32,570 nucleotides of DNA from positions 1 through 32,570 of the forward strand of contig DASPFV010000090.1 in assembly GCA_035620975.1 (NCBI GenBank). Reading direction: 5' to 3'. The notes beneath the pieces are model-generated. The model did no database searches, was not told the DNA's origin, and saw only the letters and a program-made list of their open reading frames with translations. Shown here piece after piece: positions 15,014 to 26,737 of this stretch. A program made the position numbers and the translations under genes. Within the stretch, counting starts at the first letter, position 1, and every line of letters begins with the position of its first letter. This DNA comes from DASPFV01 sp035620975 (GTDB lineage: Bacteria; Acidobacteriota; Vicinamibacteria; Vicinamibacterales; 2-12-FULL-66-21).

Positions 15014-15864
15014 CCAGCCGCGGCCCGCTGGCCACGGCGATCCTGCTCGGGGGGGCGCTGGCAGTTGCCGTTCCGGGCGCTCGCGCGGCCTCGACCGGCG
15101 GGGCGGACCAGGCACCCCGGATGGCAAGGATTCCGGCGGGGTCGTACCTGCCGTTGTACGCGCGGGGACCGGCTGACGGGACCGGAGCCGGGAACCCGCC
15201 GCGATCGCGGGTGGCCGTCGAGGCGTTCCACATGGACGTCTTCCCGGTCACGAACGCCGAGTACCTGGAGTTCGTCCGCGCGCACCCGGAGTGGCGCCGT
15301 TCGCGCGTCAAAGCCGTCTTCGCCGACGGCGGCTACCTGCGCCACTGGGAAGGGGACCTGCATCCAGGTAGCCGTGCGCCCGACGCGAGTCCGGTCGTGT
15401 TCGTCTCGTGGTTCGCTGCGCGTGCCTATCTGGCTGCGCACGGCAAGCGGCTGCCCTCGGTGGACGAGTGGGAGTACGCGGCCGCGGCCAGCGAAACGAG
15501 CCGCGACGCATCCAGAGACCCGGCGTTCCTGGAGCGCCTCCGTTACTGGTACGGGCAGCCGACGCCCGAGCGGCTGCCATCGGTGTTCGCCTCCCCCCGG
15601 AACATCTATGGCGTCGCGGGACTCCACGGCCTCGTGTGGGAGTGGACCCTCGACTTCAACTCGGCACTCGTCACCGGCGAGTCTCGCGGCGACAGCGCGC
15701 TCGAGCGGGCGCTCTTCTGCGGAAGCGGCGCAACGGGCGCCGCCGACTTCGAGAACTACGCGTCGTTCATGCGGTACGCCTTCCGCAGCAGTCTCGAAGC
15801 TCGCTTCACCATCGCGAGCCTCGGGTTTCGAGGCGTCCGGCGCGACCAGGCAGGCAGCTCATGA
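15010..15864 (+). CDS. nirV: NirV-like formylglycine-generating-enzyme-family protein
   Basis: 284 residues, overlapping nirK by 4 bp (ATGA) and the SCO1 gene by 4 bp. Residues 1-27 are a Sec signal (LATAILLGGALAVAVPGARA). The rest is an FGE-sulfatase (SUMF1) fold: MARIPAGSYLPLY near the start, FHMDVFPVTNAEYLEFV, PVVFVSWFAARAYLAAHGKR, LPSVDEWEYAA, and GLHGLVWEWTLDF near the end. SUMF1-type genes next to nirK are called nirV; their role is unproven. The segment corresponding to the two catalytic cysteines of true formylglycine-generating enzymes reads FMRYAFRSS, with phenylalanines in place of cysteines, so sulfatase-activating chemistry is not expected. A structural or assembly role for NirK is an inference from coupling. 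Confidence 0.85.
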   Translation: MTSRGPLATAILLGGALAVAVPGARAASTGGADQAPRMARIPAGSYLPLYARGPADGTGAGNPPRSRVAVEAFHMDVFPVTNAEYLEFVRAHPEWRRSRVKAVFADGGYLRHWEGDLHPGSRAPDASPVVFVSWFAARAYLAAHGKRLPSVDEWEYAAAASETSRDASRDPAFLERLRYWYGQPTPERLPSVFASPRNIYGVAGLHGLVWEWTLDFNSALVTGESRGDSALERALFCGSGATGAADFENYASFMRYAFRSSLEARFTIASLGFRGVRRDQAGSS

Positions 15865-16481
15865 CTTCCGCGCGCGCGCTCGTCGCCCTCCTGGCCATCG
15901 CGGTTCTGGCGGCCGGCCTCCCGGCGTGCGGCGCCGTCACGGGCGCTGACCACGATCCTCCGGTGCAGGCACCCGAGCCGGGCGACGAGATTCCCGGCGA
16001 CTCGATCTACAACCTCGACCTGCCGCTCGTCGATCAGGACGGACGCCGGCTCGTGCTCGCGGACCTCGCAGGGCACCCGATCGTCGCGGCCATGATCTAC
16101 AGCGCGTGCACCACCGTGTGCCCGCGGGTGACGCAGGAGATGAAGGCCGTTGAAGCGCAGCTCTCCGCGGCCGGTCGCCAGGACGCGCGGTTCGTGCTGT
16201 TCTCGCTCGACCCTGGACGCGACACGCCCCGGGCACTCCGCGAGTTCGCCGCCGCCCACCGTCTGGATCTCTCGAGATGGCGGCTCGTTGCCGCTCCGGA
16301 GGACGAGGTGCGGACGCTGTCGGCCGTGCTCGGGGTGAAGTACAAGCTGGAAGGGAACGGGGAGATTGCACACTCCGCACTGATTGCCGTCATCGACCGC
16401 CGCGGCGTCGTCCGCCACCGGCAGCTGGGGTACACGCAGGATCCGCGCGCGCTGCTCGCGGCGGTGGGTGGGGTGATGTAA
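15861..16481 (+). CDS. SCO1/SenC-family copper chaperone
   Basis: 206 residues with a thioredoxin fold. The signal peptide ends at LPAC (Cys23), a slightly off-consensus lipobox that suggests membrane anchoring. The copper site of SCO proteins is complete: Cys83-x3-Cys87 (SACTTVCPR) and His171 (EIAHSAL). The family delivers copper to, or reduces cysteines of, copper enzymes outside the membrane, classically cytochrome oxidase CuA. It starts within the nirV stop codon (ATGA), so it is cotranslated with nirV. This position makes copper delivery to the NirK type 1 or type 2 site its most likely job here. Confidence 0.92.
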   Translation: MTSARALVALLAIAVLAAGLPACGAVTGADHDPPVQAPEPGDEIPGDSIYNLDLPLVDQDGRRLVLADLAGHPIVAAMIYSACTTVCPRVTQEMKAVEAQLSAAGRQDARFVLFSLDPGRDTPRALREFAAAHRLDLSRWRLVAAPEDEVRTLSAVLGVKYKLEGNGEIAHSALIAVIDRRGVVRHRQLGYTQDPRALLAAVGGVM

Positions 16482-16608
16482 CGAGCGCGCTATCGGTGCC
16501 CTGGGTGCGAGGGGACCTTGGGCGAGATGCCTTGGCACCTTGACTCCCGCCGCGCAGGTGTCCGGGTGCACAGGGCCGGGACTGCAAGCTCGGCGGCAGC
16601 GGTGATCG

Positions 16609-16614
16609 TAAGAT
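16609..16614 (+). promoter_or_regulatory. -10 element (TAAGAT) for a probable leaderless transcript
   Basis: TAAGAT ends 6 nt before the ATG at 16621, the spacing expected when transcription starts at the ATG. No Shine-Dalgarno sequence is present and no good -35 is visible. Confidence 0.4.
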
Positions 16615-16620
16615 GTCCTG

Positions 16621-18447
16621 ATGACAGTCAAGCGAGTTGCCTCTGCTCTCGCCTGCGCGGCCCTGCTGGCGGGTGTGCTCGCCTGCCGCGGCCAGGCGGC
16701 GGCCGGGCAGTCGCCCGATGACCGGAAGACGCCCCAGGCATTTCTGACCGAGGTCAATCAGGAGCTGCTCGATCTGGCCATTGCCGCGAGCCGTGCCGGG
16801 TGGGTCCAGTCCACGTACATCACGCCCGACACGGAGATCCTGGCGGCCGAGGCCAACGGGGCTCTCGTGAAAGCCACGACCCGGTACGCGAAGCAGGCGG
16901 CCGAGTACCGGGACGCCCAGGTGGGACCTGCCGAGCGCCGTCAGCTCGAGCTGCTGCGCACCTCGCTCACGATGTCGGCGCCGCCCGATCCCAATGAGGC
17001 GCAGGAGCTGACCCGGCTCGTCACGACGATGGAGGGTGTCTACGGGCGCGGCAAGTACTGCCCGAAGGGAGCCACCGGCGAGGCCTGCCTCGATATCGAG
17101 GAGGTCACCGAGATTCTCGCTGAGAGCCGCGATCCACAGCGGCTCGAGGACGTGTGGGCCGGGTGGCACACCATCGCCGTGCCGCTCCGCAAGGACTATG
17201 CTCGGTTCGTCGAGCTGTCGAACAAGGGTGCGCAGGCGCTCGGATTCGAGGACACGGGCGCGATGTGGCGGAGCAAGTACGACATGCCGCCGGAGGCGTT
17301 CGCCAGGGAGCTGGACCGGTTGTGGGGACAGCTCCGGCCGCTCTACCTGTCGCTGCACACGTACGTCCGCGCCCGTCTGCGCGAGAAGTACGGCGCCGCC
17401 GTGCCCGAGAAGGGACCGATCCCCGCGCACCTGCTCGGCAACCTCTGGCAGCAGGACTGGTCCAACATCTACCCGCTCGTCGCGCCGCCTGACGGGGAGC
17501 AGACCTTCTCGCTCACCGAGCGGCTGAAGGCCCGCAAGATCGACCCTCTCGAGATGGTGCGCATCGGCGAGCGCTTCTTCACGTCGCTCGGATTCGATCC
17601 CCTGCCCCAGACGTTCTGGGAGCGGTCGCTCTTCGTCAAGCCCCGGGATCGCGAGGTCGTCTGCCACGCGAGTGCCTGGAACGTCAACCTCGTCGACGAT
17701 CTGCGCATCAAGATGTGCATCGATCAGACGGCCGAGGACTTCACGACCATCCACCACGAGCTGGGGCACAACTTCTACCAGCGCGCCTACAATCGCCTCC
17801 CGGTCGTCTTCCGCGACAGCGCGAACGACGGGTTCCACGAGGCCGTGGGCGACACGCTGGCGCTCTCGGTCACGCCCGAGTACCTCGTCAGGATCGGCCT
17901 CCTCGACAAGGCCCCCGGCGCGGCAGGTGACATCGGGCTGCTCCTGCGCGACGCGCTCGAGCGGGTTGCGTTCCTGCCGTTCGGCCTGATCGTCGATCAG
18001 TGGCGCTGGCAGGTGTTCGAGGGCACTATCCCGCCCTCCGGCTACAACCAGGCGTGGTGGGACCTGAAGCTGAAGTACCAGGGCGTCGCCCCCTCGTCGC
18101 CCCGCGGCGAGGAGTTCTTCGACCCGGGTGCCAAGTACCATGTGCCGGCGAACACGCCGTACGCGCGCTACTTCCTGGCCGGTATCCTTCAGTTCCAGTT
18201 CCACCGGGCGCTGGTCCGGGAGGCCGGCTGCACGGGCCCGCTCCACCGCTGCTCGATTTACGGCAGCAAGGCGGCCGGGGCGAAGCTGAAGGCCATGCTC
18301 GAGATGGGGGCCTCGCGCCCCTGGCCCGACGCGCTCGAGGCGCTCACCGGCCGACGCGAGATGGACGCGGGCGCGATGGCCGAGTACTTCGCCCCCCTGA
18401 AGACCTGGCTGGACGAGCAGAACAGCGGCCGCCCGGACGGTTGGTAG
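16621..18447 (+). CDS. M2-family (ACE-like) zinc dipeptidyl carboxypeptidase
   Basis: 608 residues, matching single-domain bacterial homologues of angiotensin-converting enzyme, which cut dipeptides from peptide C-termini. The signal peptide of about 22 residues ends in VLAC, a poor lipobox, so the mature protein is either a lipoprotein or periplasmic. The zinc site is complete: His379-Glu380-Leu-Gly-His383 (TIHHELGHNFYQ) and Glu407 (FHEAVGD), 28 residues after the first His as in ACE. Other family blocks are SKYDMPPEAF, GNLWQQDWSNIYPLV and CHASAWN. It stands alone after the nir operon (139-bp gap) and is followed 41 bp later by the VWFA-related gene. It probably works in peptide scavenging; the natural substrate is unknown. 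Confidence 0.93.
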   Translation: MTVKRVASALACAALLAGVLACRGQAAAGQSPDDRKTPQAFLTEVNQELLDLAIAASRAGWVQSTYITPDTEILAAEANGALVKATTRYAKQAAEYRDAQVGPAERRQLELLRTSLTMSAPPDPNEAQELTRLVTTMEGVYGRGKYCPKGATGEACLDIEEVTEILAESRDPQRLEDVWAGWHTIAVPLRKDYARFVELSNKGAQALGFEDTGAMWRSKYDMPPEAFARELDRLWGQLRPLYLSLHTYVRARLREKYGAAVPEKGPIPAHLLGNLWQQDWSNIYPLVAPPDGEQTFSLTERLKARKIDPLEMVRIGERFFTSLGFDPLPQTFWERSLFVKPRDREVVCHASAWNVNLVDDLRIKMCIDQTAEDFTTIHHELGHNFYQRAYNRLPVVFRDSANDGFHEAVGDTLALSVTPEYLVRIGLLDKAPGAAGDIGLLLRDALERVAFLPFGLIVDQWRWQVFEGTIPPSGYNQAWWDLKLKYQGVAPSSPRGEEFFDPGAKYHVPANTPYARYFLAGILQFQFHRALVREAGCTGPLHRCSIYGSKAAGAKLKAMLEMGASRPWPDALEALTGRREMDAGAMAEYFAPLKTWLDEQNSGRPDGW

Positions 18448-18488
18448 CCCGTGCCGCCGTCTCGCTATACACTGAGCCGGGAGGCCGT

Positions 18489-19406
18489 ATGACCCTGCTC
18501 CTCTCGGCGACGCTGGCCATGATCGGCGTTGTCGCCATCTCCGTCAGCGGTTCCGGCCCGCAGTCCCAGGCTGCGTCCGCGCAGTCCACGCCCCGGATCG
18601 TCTACGTCTCGGTGTCCGACGCCGATGGAGTGCCCGTCTCCGATCTCTCCGTTGAGGACTTCGTCGTCAAGGAGGGGGGCAAGGAGCGGGAGGTCACGCG
18701 CGCCCGCATCGGGGACACTCCGATGCAGGTGGCGATCATCGTCGACGACAACGGAACCGGGATCTTCCGGTACGGGCTGACGCGCTTCGTCGAACGGCTC
18801 GAGGGGCGGGCCGAGTTCTCGCTGAGCACGGTGACCGGCCAGATGTTCAAGGTCGTGGACTACACCTCGAGCCTCCCGGCAATCCAGCGCGGGATCGTGA
18901 CGCTGGCCGCGCGTCCGGCCACCAACGACGGCGGGCAGCTGCTGGCCGGCATTCACGAGACGGCGAAGGAGCTCCGGCGCCGTGAAGCCAGACGGCCGGT
19001 GATCGTGGTGCTGACCGTGGGCGGCGAGGAGCACAGCACGCTGCGCGCGTCGTACGTGCTCGACGCGCTTCGCGACAGCCGCGCGTCCTTGAACGTGCTG
19101 ACCGTTGCCCGTTCGATGCTCCGCACCTCGGCCGCGGTGACCCGTCCTTCCGCGCTCCTCGAGGAGAGCCTGAACCTCGGCGAGGTCCTCGGCGACGGTC
19201 CGAAGCAGACGGGCGGCCGGCGAGACGAGATCGTGGCCTCCGCCGGGATGCTCAGCGGGTTGCAGCAGCTTGCCGAAGAACTGGCGATGCAGTACGTCGT
19301 CGAGTATTCGCTTCCGGCCGGCGTGCGGCCGAGCGAGAAGCTGAGCGTCACGCTCAGGCGGTCGGGTTTGACCGTGCGCGCTCCTACCAAGGTGCCCACG
19401 CGTTGA
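18489..19406 (+). CDS. Exported VWFA-related (Acidobacterial-type) protein
   Basis: 305 residues. The start at 18489 follows GGGAGG (18479-18484); a longer open frame upstream overlaps the peptidase gene and is a shadow. A signal peptide (about 1-33, LLLSATLAMIGVVAISVSGS) is followed by a short beta domain, IVYVSVSDADGVPVSDLSVE, and a von Willebrand A-like fold with MQVAIIVDDNGTGIFR and PVIVVLTVGGEEHSTLRAS. These are the hallmarks of the VWFA-related Acidobacterial domain family, a paralogue-rich family mostly in Acidobacteriota. The metal-site motif DxSxS is degenerate (DDNGTG), so metal-dependent adhesion is doubtful. A Thr/Arg-rich tail ends the protein. The function is unknown. Confidence 0.85.
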   Translation: MTLLLSATLAMIGVVAISVSGSGPQSQAASAQSTPRIVYVSVSDADGVPVSDLSVEDFVVKEGGKEREVTRARIGDTPMQVAIIVDDNGTGIFRYGLTRFVERLEGRAEFSLSTVTGQMFKVVDYTSSLPAIQRGIVTLAARPATNDGGQLLAGIHETAKELRRREARRPVIVVLTVGGEEHSTLRASYVLDALRDSRASLNVLTVARSMLRTSAAVTRPSALLEESLNLGEVLGDGPKQTGGRRDEIVASAGMLSGLQQLAEELAMQYVVEYSLPAGVRPSEKLSVTLRRSGLTVRAPTKVPTR

Positions 19407-19422
19407 CGGCTTTTGCGCCGAG

Positions 19423-20436
19423 ATGACCCGTTCGAGAGTGCATCGTCGCGACGTGTTGCGAGCGGGTGGACTGGCCTCCCTGCTTCCGCTGGCCGCCCCC
19501 GAGGAGGGGACCATGCCCGCCCCCGCGGCGCAGCGCGCAGCCGACCGCCGGCGCGAGCTGTACGGGCTCCTCGGCGATCTGCCGAACCGCACGCGGCCGA
19601 TTGACAGCCGCCTGCGGCGGGAGGAGCGGCGCGACGGCTACGTCCTCGAGACATGGGAGCTGGGCCTCAACGGGATCGAGCCGGTCCCGGCCCACCTCGT
19701 ACGGCCCCAGTCGCTGAAGGATCGGGCGCCCGGCGTCCTCTTCAACCACTCCCACGGCGGCGGCTACAAGATCGGCAAGCAGGAGTTCCTCGAAGGACGG
19801 AGCTACCTGCAGCCGGTCCCGTACGCGAAGGTCCTCACCGATCTCGGCTGCGTCGGGTTGTGCATCGATCACTGGGTCTTCGGCGAACGGAGCCACACGA
19901 CGGAGCTCGACACCTTCAAGGCGATGCTCTGGCAGGGCCAGGTGCTCTGGGGCATGATGGTCTACGACAGCCTGCGCGCCCTCGACTGGCTCTCGGGTCG
20001 CGCCGACGTCGACCGCGCGCGCCTCGGCACGCTCGGAATGTCGATGGGCAGCACCATGGCCTGGTGGCTCGGCGCGCTCGACGAGCGCGTCAAGGTCACC
20101 GTGGATATCTGCTGTCTGACGGACTTCCATTCGCTGCTCGCGAGGAAGGGGCTGTCGGCCCACGGCGTCTACTACTACGTGCCCGGCCTGATCAAGCGGT
20201 TCACGACGGCCCAGATCAACGCCCTCATCGCCCCGCGCGCCCACCTGGCTCTCGCCGGCCTGCAGGACAAGCTCACTCCCGTCGAAGGCCTCGACGCCAT
20301 CGATCGCGAGCTGAAGTCGGTATACGCCGAGCAGGGCTACCCGGAGCGCTGGAGACTCCTGCGCTACGACGTCGGTCACCAGGAAACGGCGGAAGGCCGG
20401 CGCGAGATCATCCGGTTCCTCAAGGAATTCCTGTAA
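19423..20436 (+). CDS. Tat-exported alpha/beta hydrolase (dienelactone hydrolase/acetyl esterase type)
   Basis: 337 residues. The N-terminus has a twin-arginine motif (HRRDVLRAGGLASLLPLAA, Arg8-Arg9), so it is exported folded. The alpha/beta hydrolase core begins near residue 85 (APGVLFNHSHGGG, oxyanion region). The catalytic triad is visible: Ser207 in GMSMGS, Asp282 in GLQDKLTP and His319 in DVGHQET. The long insert after the nucleophile (ICCLTDFHSLLARKGLSAHG) fits the acetyl xylan esterase/dienelactone hydrolase-like group seen in soil polysaccharide degraders. It lies 16 bp after the VWFA-related gene and is probably cotranscribed. The substrate is not known; an ester on a carbohydrate is a guess from the family. 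Confidence 0.85.
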   Translation: MTRSRVHRRDVLRAGGLASLLPLAAPEEGTMPAPAAQRAADRRRELYGLLGDLPNRTRPIDSRLRREERRDGYVLETWELGLNGIEPVPAHLVRPQSLKDRAPGVLFNHSHGGGYKIGKQEFLEGRSYLQPVPYAKVLTDLGCVGLCIDHWVFGERSHTTELDTFKAMLWQGQVLWGMMVYDSLRALDWLSGRADVDRARLGTLGMSMGSTMAWWLGALDERVKVTVDICCLTDFHSLLARKGLSAHGVYYYVPGLIKRFTTAQINALIAPRAHLALAGLQDKLTPVEGLDAIDRELKSVYAEQGYPERWRLLRYDVGHQETAEGRREIIRFLKEFL

Positions 20437-20462
20437 GAGCCGGCGGCGACGTTCGCGCGGGA

Positions 20463-21871
<1,409 letters not shown>

Positions 21872-21878
<7 letters not shown>

Positions 21879-21931
21879 GGACGAACACGAACCGGGTCCT
21901 GCCACGGACGAACACGGATCGACACGGATTG
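21872..21931. repeat. Dispersed repeat copy related to the 5320-5457 array
   Basis: Two near-copies of GCCACGGACGAACACG lie at 21874-21889 and 21901-21916, the second followed by GATCGACACGGATTGG. The core CACGGA(A/C)GAACACG is shared with the 36-bp units at 5320. They lie in the gap between the second PSD1 and DUF1501 genes and extend into the start of the latter. Confidence 0.7.
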
Positions 21932-21969
21932 GTCGTCTCTCCTGGGGCATGGGCGTTCGCTCCCGTCGT

Positions 21970-24900
21970 TCAGTCCTTCGTCACCGTTTCGTCCAGGTTG
22001 AGCAGCACGTTCGCCACGATCGTCCAGGCGGCGCGATCGGCGAGGGAGGCCGCCGGCCCGTGGTCGCCCGCGACCTGCTTCGCGGCGTCCGGCCGCGTCC
22101 GATAGTGCTCGCGCTCGGTTTCGAACAGCGCGACGAGGCGCTCGTCCTCGGCCGCGGTGGCCGCGCGCGAGAGCACGAGCGTGACACCCCAGGCCGCACG
22201 CACGCCTGGCGGGGCATCCGGCGGCGGCTCGGACGTCATGCGTCCAGCCAGCGCGCGCGCGGCCTCGAAGTATGCCGGATCGTTGAGCAGCGTGAGCGCC
22301 TGGAGCGGCGTGTTCGTCCGCACTCGGCGAACCGTGCAGTACTCGCGGCTCGTCGCGTCGAAGGTCATGAAGCTCGGGTAGGGCGACGTGCGGCGCCAGA
22401 ACGTATAGATGCTGCGCCGGTAGCGATCCTCGCCTTCGCTCGTCGTCCACTTGTCGCTGTTGTACGGCATGTTCCAGATTCCGGGCGGCTGCAGCGGGAA
22501 CACGCTCGGCCCGTGCATCTTCGTGCTCAGGAGTCCGCTCGCGGCCAGGGCGGCGTCGCGGATGCTCTCGGCCTCGAGGCGGAAACGTGGGCCGCGCGCG
22601 AGGAGCTTGTTGTACGGATCGCGCTCCTGGAGGTCCGTGGTGACCGCGGACGACTGCCGGTACGTCGCGGAGAGGACGATGGTGCGCAGGAGGGATTTCT
22701 GGCTCCAGTTGCCCGCCACGAACTCCGTCGCGAGCCAGTCCAGCAGCTCGGGATGGGTAGGCGGCGTCCCCTGCACGCCGAAATCCTCGCTGGTCTCGAC
22801 CAGGCCGCGGCCGAACAGCTGCTCCCACAGACGGTTCACCGCCACCCGCGCCGTGAGCGGGTTGGCGGGATCGACCAGCCATCGCGCCAGCCCGAGCCGG
22901 TTCACCGGCTGGTCGTCGCGCATGGGATGCAGCGCGGCCGGCGTGGCGGCGAACGTCCTGGCGGCCCGCGCGGTGAAGCTTCCACGCTCCCGGAGCTCGT
23001 ACGACGGTCGCTCGAACGACGGTCGCTCCCTCATCACCAGCGTCGAGGGAATCTCGAGCGCCACGAGCTTCCGCCGCGCCGCCGACAACGCCTCACGCGT
23101 GGGATCGAGAAGCGGCGTCGTCGATCGGAAGAACGCGGCGAGATCGGCGGCCTGGGCCTCGCTGCGCGCGGTCGCGGCCAGGCCGAGCACCGGCCGGAGC
23201 CGGGCGGGAAGGTCGGCGCCCCTCAGCGGGTCGGGAGCCGTCGTGGCCCAGAGCCGGAGGCGCCCGAGGCCCTGTCCGATCGTGCCGTCGAGGTGGTCGA
23301 TGCGAAGCGTGATCCGCGTGCCCGTGGCGTACCCGAACGGAGCGTCGACGGGAAGCACAGCCTGGCGCGGAGCTCGATCGGCGTCGCGCATGGCGTTCAC
23401 CGCCCACGCTCCGCTCTTCCGGCCCGGCGAGTCCCCGGGCGGCGACAGCAGATCCTCCGGCTTGACCGGATACGCTGAATCGTCCACCTTGACCGTCGAG
23501 AACCGCAGCTCGCGCGGAGCCACGGCCTCCGTCCTCGCGCGTCCGCCGGTGCCGGCGGCCCCGGTGAGCGGTGCGATGTCGGCGTGAATGCCCGTGACGC
23601 GGAAGTGGCCGTATGCGTCCCGCCCGGGTCCGCCGCGCGGGAGCGACGGGTCGGGCAGCGCCTGGAGCCGGAGCCCCGTGATGCCCTGCAGCGGCGTCTC
23701 GACGGTGATCGTGTAGCTGGTCAGCGCCGGATTGTCCCCGGACGCGAGGACGGAACCATCGGCCAGCGTCTCGAGGACGGCGCCGTGGGTCGCCGAGGCC
23801 GCGGTCGCGGGCAGCGGCGTCCAGGCACGCTCGGCGGCGCGGAGCCCGAGCTCCCAGCGGGCCTGCGCCGCGCGCAGCGCGGCCGTGTGCGTCTTGAGCT
23901 TGCGGTCGAGGCCCTCGATCTCGGCCTGCAGCTTCGATCGGGCCGTCTCCTGCGCGTCCGTGGCGAGGTCGAGCGTCGGCTCGAAGTGCCGAGTGCCGTC
24001 GCCGAATGCCCGGCCCTCGTAGTCGGCGTTGGCAAAGAAGGCGAGCAGGCGGAAATAATCCTTCTGGCTGAACGGATCGAACTTGTGGTTGTGGCACTGC
24101 GCGCACGCCAGGGTCGTCCCGAGCCACACCGTGGCCGTCGTGTTGACGCGATCGACGAGCACTTCGTACATCGACTCGTCCGGATCCACGCCGCCTTCCT
24201 CGTTCGTCATCGCGTTTCGATGGAACCCGCTGGCGATCTTCTGCGCGGTGGTCGCGCGTGGCAGCATGTCGCCCGCAATCTGCTCGACGGTGAAGCGATC
24301 GAACGGCAGGTCGGCGTTGAAGGCATCGATCACCCAGTCGCGGTACTTCCAGATCGACCGGCGGTTGTCTTTCTCGTACCCGTTCGTGTCGGCGTACCGC
24401 GCGAGGTCGAGCCAGGGGCGCGCCCAGCGCTCCCCGTAGCGCGGTGACGCGAGCAGGCGATCGACGACCCGCTCGTAGGCCCCGGGCGAGGCATCCGCCA
24501 GGAACGCCTCGAGCTCCGCGGGCGTAGGGGGCAGGCCCGTCAGGTCCAGCGACACGCGGCGCAACAGCGTGGAGCGCCCGGCTTCGGGTGATGGTGTGAG
24601 CTTCTCCTCGTCCAGCCGCGCGAGCACGAACCGATCGATGGCGTTGCGGGGCCACCCGGGCCGGCTCACGTCGGGCGGAGACGGGCGTCGGGGCTTGACG
24701 TAAGACCAGTGCTCCGCGGGCGCGGCGGCTCCGGCCGCCAGGCCCGGGACGGCCGCGCCCTGGTCGATCCACGTGCGCAGCCGCGCGATGAGCGCTTCGG
24801 GCAGCGGATCGGCTTCGAGCGGCATCCGGTCCTCATTGTCCAGCCCGAGCACGCGCCGGATGATCAGGCTGTCGTCGCTCCGGCCGGGAACGACGACGGG

Positions 24901-25230
24901 CCCCGAGACGCCGCCCTTCAAGACGAGATCGGGGGAGTGGAGGCGAAGCCGGGCGCGGGACTTGGCAGACCCGTGGCACTCGGCGCAGTACTGCTCGAAG
25001 ATCGGCTGGATGTCGCGCGCGTAGTCGATTGGCTGGGCGGCTGGAGATGCCGGCGTGGCTTGCGCCCGCGACGGCAGGGCGCGCGCGGCGAGCGCGACAT
25101 CCGCCTGCAGGCGGATGCCACCGGAATCGACTCGGGAGCCGGGACCGCGAAGCTCCGGTTGCGCCCGGACGACCAGCGTACCGGCGAAGAGCGCCGCTGC
25201 CCCCGCGATCACCAGCCGTCCGGACGTCAT
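21970..25230 (-). CDS. PSD1-family protein (PSCyt1-DUF1549-DUF1553), second copy
   Basis: 1086 residues. The start is the ATG at 25230, with the weak GGGGGCAGG-like ribosome site on the minus strand; the frame is open to 26175 but that part is a shadow of the DUF1501 gene. A signal peptide (about 1-23) leads to a Planctomycete-cytochrome-c-like domain with Cys82-Ala-Glu-Cys85-His86 (YCAECHGSAKSRARL). DUF1549 (about 190-410) contains LTGLPPTPAELEAFLADASP and a second heme motif Cys376-Ala-Gln-Cys379-His380 (AQCHNHKFDP). A coiled coil (about 430-475) and a beta-rich domain follow, then DUF1553 (about 800-1070) with NRLWEQLFGRGLVETSEDFG. It ends in LNLDETVTKD. This is an exported protein that could hold two c-type hemes. 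The function of PSD1 proteins is unknown; they always occur with DUF1501 genes. Confidence 0.93.
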   Translation of the reverse strand: MTSGRLVIAGAAALFAGTLVVRAQPELRGPGSRVDSGGIRLQADVALAARALPSRAQATPASPAAQPIDYARDIQPIFEQYCAECHGSAKSRARLRLHSPDLVLKGGVSGPVVVPGRSDDSLIIRRVLGLDNEDRMPLEADPLPEALIARLRTWIDQGAAVPGLAAGAAAPAEHWSYVKPRRPSPPDVSRPGWPRNAIDRFVLARLDEEKLTPSPEAGRSTLLRRVSLDLTGLPPTPAELEAFLADASPGAYERVVDRLLASPRYGERWARPWLDLARYADTNGYEKDNRRSIWKYRDWVIDAFNADLPFDRFTVEQIAGDMLPRATTAQKIASGFHRNAMTNEEGGVDPDESMYEVLVDRVNTTATVWLGTTLACAQCHNHKFDPFSQKDYFRLLAFFANADYEGRAFGDGTRHFEPTLDLATDAQETARSKLQAEIEGLDRKLKTHTAALRAAQARWELGLRAAERAWTPLPATAASATHGAVLETLADGSVLASGDNPALTSYTITVETPLQGITGLRLQALPDPSLPRGGPGRDAYGHFRVTGIHADIAPLTGAAGTGGRARTEAVAPRELRFSTVKVDDSAYPVKPEDLLSPPGDSPGRKSGAWAVNAMRDADRAPRQAVLPVDAPFGYATGTRITLRIDHLDGTIGQGLGRLRLWATTAPDPLRGADLPARLRPVLGLAATARSEAQAADLAAFFRSTTPLLDPTREALSAARRKLVALEIPSTLVMRERPSFERPSYELRERGSFTARAARTFAATPAALHPMRDDQPVNRLGLARWLVDPANPLTARVAVNRLWEQLFGRGLVETSEDFGVQGTPPTHPELLDWLATEFVAGNWSQKSLLRTIVLSATYRQSSAVTTDLQERDPYNKLLARGPRFRLEAESIRDAALAASGLLSTKMHGPSVFPLQPPGIWNMPYNSDKWTTSEGEDRYRRSIYTFWRRTSPYPSFMTFDATSREYCTVRRVRTNTPLQALTLLNDPAYFEAARALAGRMTSEPPPDAPPGVRAAWGVTLVLSRAATAAEDERLVALFETEREHYRTRPDAAKQVAGDHGPAASLADRAAWTIVANVLLNLDETVTKD

Positions 25231-25250
25231 GGCGCGACCTGCCCCCCCAG

Positions 25251-26723
<1,473 letters not shown>

Positions 26724-26737
26724 GGCCGGCTGCCAGC

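Noticed and set aside
16495..16539. GGTGCC/GGCACC inverted repeat after the SCO1 gene
   Set aside because: Only 6 bp pair over a 33-nt loop, with no T-tract. It is not a convincing terminator.
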